From Aradus depressus (taxonomy: Eukaryota; Arthropoda; Insecta; Hemiptera; Aradidae), in NCBI GenBank assembly GCA_963662175.1, contig OY759214.1, positions 4,898,001-4,962,000 of the forward strand: 64,000 nucleotides of DNA, read 5' to 3'. The number at the start of each line of letters is the position of its first letter. The stretch's first letter is position 1. The position numbers were made by a program, and so were the translations under genes. Positions 63,958 to 64,000 of the stretch are shown piece by piece. The notes under the pieces are model-generated. The model saw nothing but the letters and a program-made list of their open reading frames with translations, ran no database searches and had not been told where the DNA came from.

Positions 63958-64000
63958 GTTAAGTGTTGATTAGAAAAAAAAGGTTTTTTAAAAAGCACAG

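Larger units (their letters stand above)
33597..64000 (-). mobile_element. Gypsy/errantivirus-like provirus, fragmented by nested insertions
   Basis: Minus-strand order from the right: primer site at 63957, gag (62560-63646), protease (48510-48800), RT (43044-44357 and 45460-45672 region), RNase H (about 42800-43080), integrase (41406-42760 and 34070-34347) and the start of env (33597-34073). The 5' LTR lies beyond the window edge and the 3' LTR and most of env are missing. BEL, piggyBac, pogo and CR1/L2-type insertions separate the parts. The RT and integrase carry active-site replacements, and pol is frameshifted. Confidence 0.82.

Overview
The window is eukaryotic DNA, most probably from an insect or a close arthropod relative. 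It is AT-rich, has no operons or bacterial signals, and is dominated by transposable elements typical of insect genomes: BEL/Pao, an errantivirus-like Gypsy with an env, R1-clade and CR1/L2-type non-LTR elements, Jockey and LOA/I-type fragments, Tc1/mariner, pogo, piggyBac, hAT, Penelope-like elements (PLEs), a Helitron and a tRNA-derived SINE.

Left part (1-25.2 kb, + strand): hidden under the repeats is what looks like one host gene. Seven short open segments (1300-1355, 2045-2080, 17443-17587, 20959-21026, 22361-22442, 24761-24819 and 25068 onward) each have an AG acceptor and, except the last, a GT donor close to consensus, and their codon phases match from one to the next. An eighth segment at 1177-1261 probably precedes them. 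I do not recognise the protein. Its introns hold: LOA/I-type remains; a Tc1-like element split by a 5.3-kb R1-clade retrotransposon; a 111-bp satellite; a PLE (12-bp target duplication) carrying a 2.76-kb Helitron that itself carries two satellite arrays; a second Tc1-like element hit by a SINE (13-bp duplication); a hAT relic; and 99-bp and 85-bp arrays.

Middle part (25.6-33.6 kb, + strand): a 70-bp array with 14 copies, then the leader and gag of a Ty3/Gypsy-like element. A 69-bp segment of that gag is amplified in frame. A gag-only LTR element (family A, 28192-33181, CGAG duplication) sits inside the amplified segment.

Right part (33.6-64 kb, - strand): one Gypsy/errantivirus-like provirus reads right to left: primer site near 63957, gag, protease, RT, RNase H, integrase, start of env. 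It is inflated from a few kb to about 30 kb by nested insertions: a CR1/L2-type non-LTR element between gag and protease, itself hit twice by LTR family B (full element 52636-59517, CCGC; solo LTR 50696-52185, CAGG); a pogo-like element (TA) containing a fold-back PLE; a piggyBac-type element (TTAA); and an intact-looking BEL/Pao element (34348-41400, TAGGG) with apparently identical LTRs. The duplications give a relative order of insertion. The old Gypsy copy has lost catalytic residues in RT and integrase, whereas the BEL copy looks recent and possibly competent.
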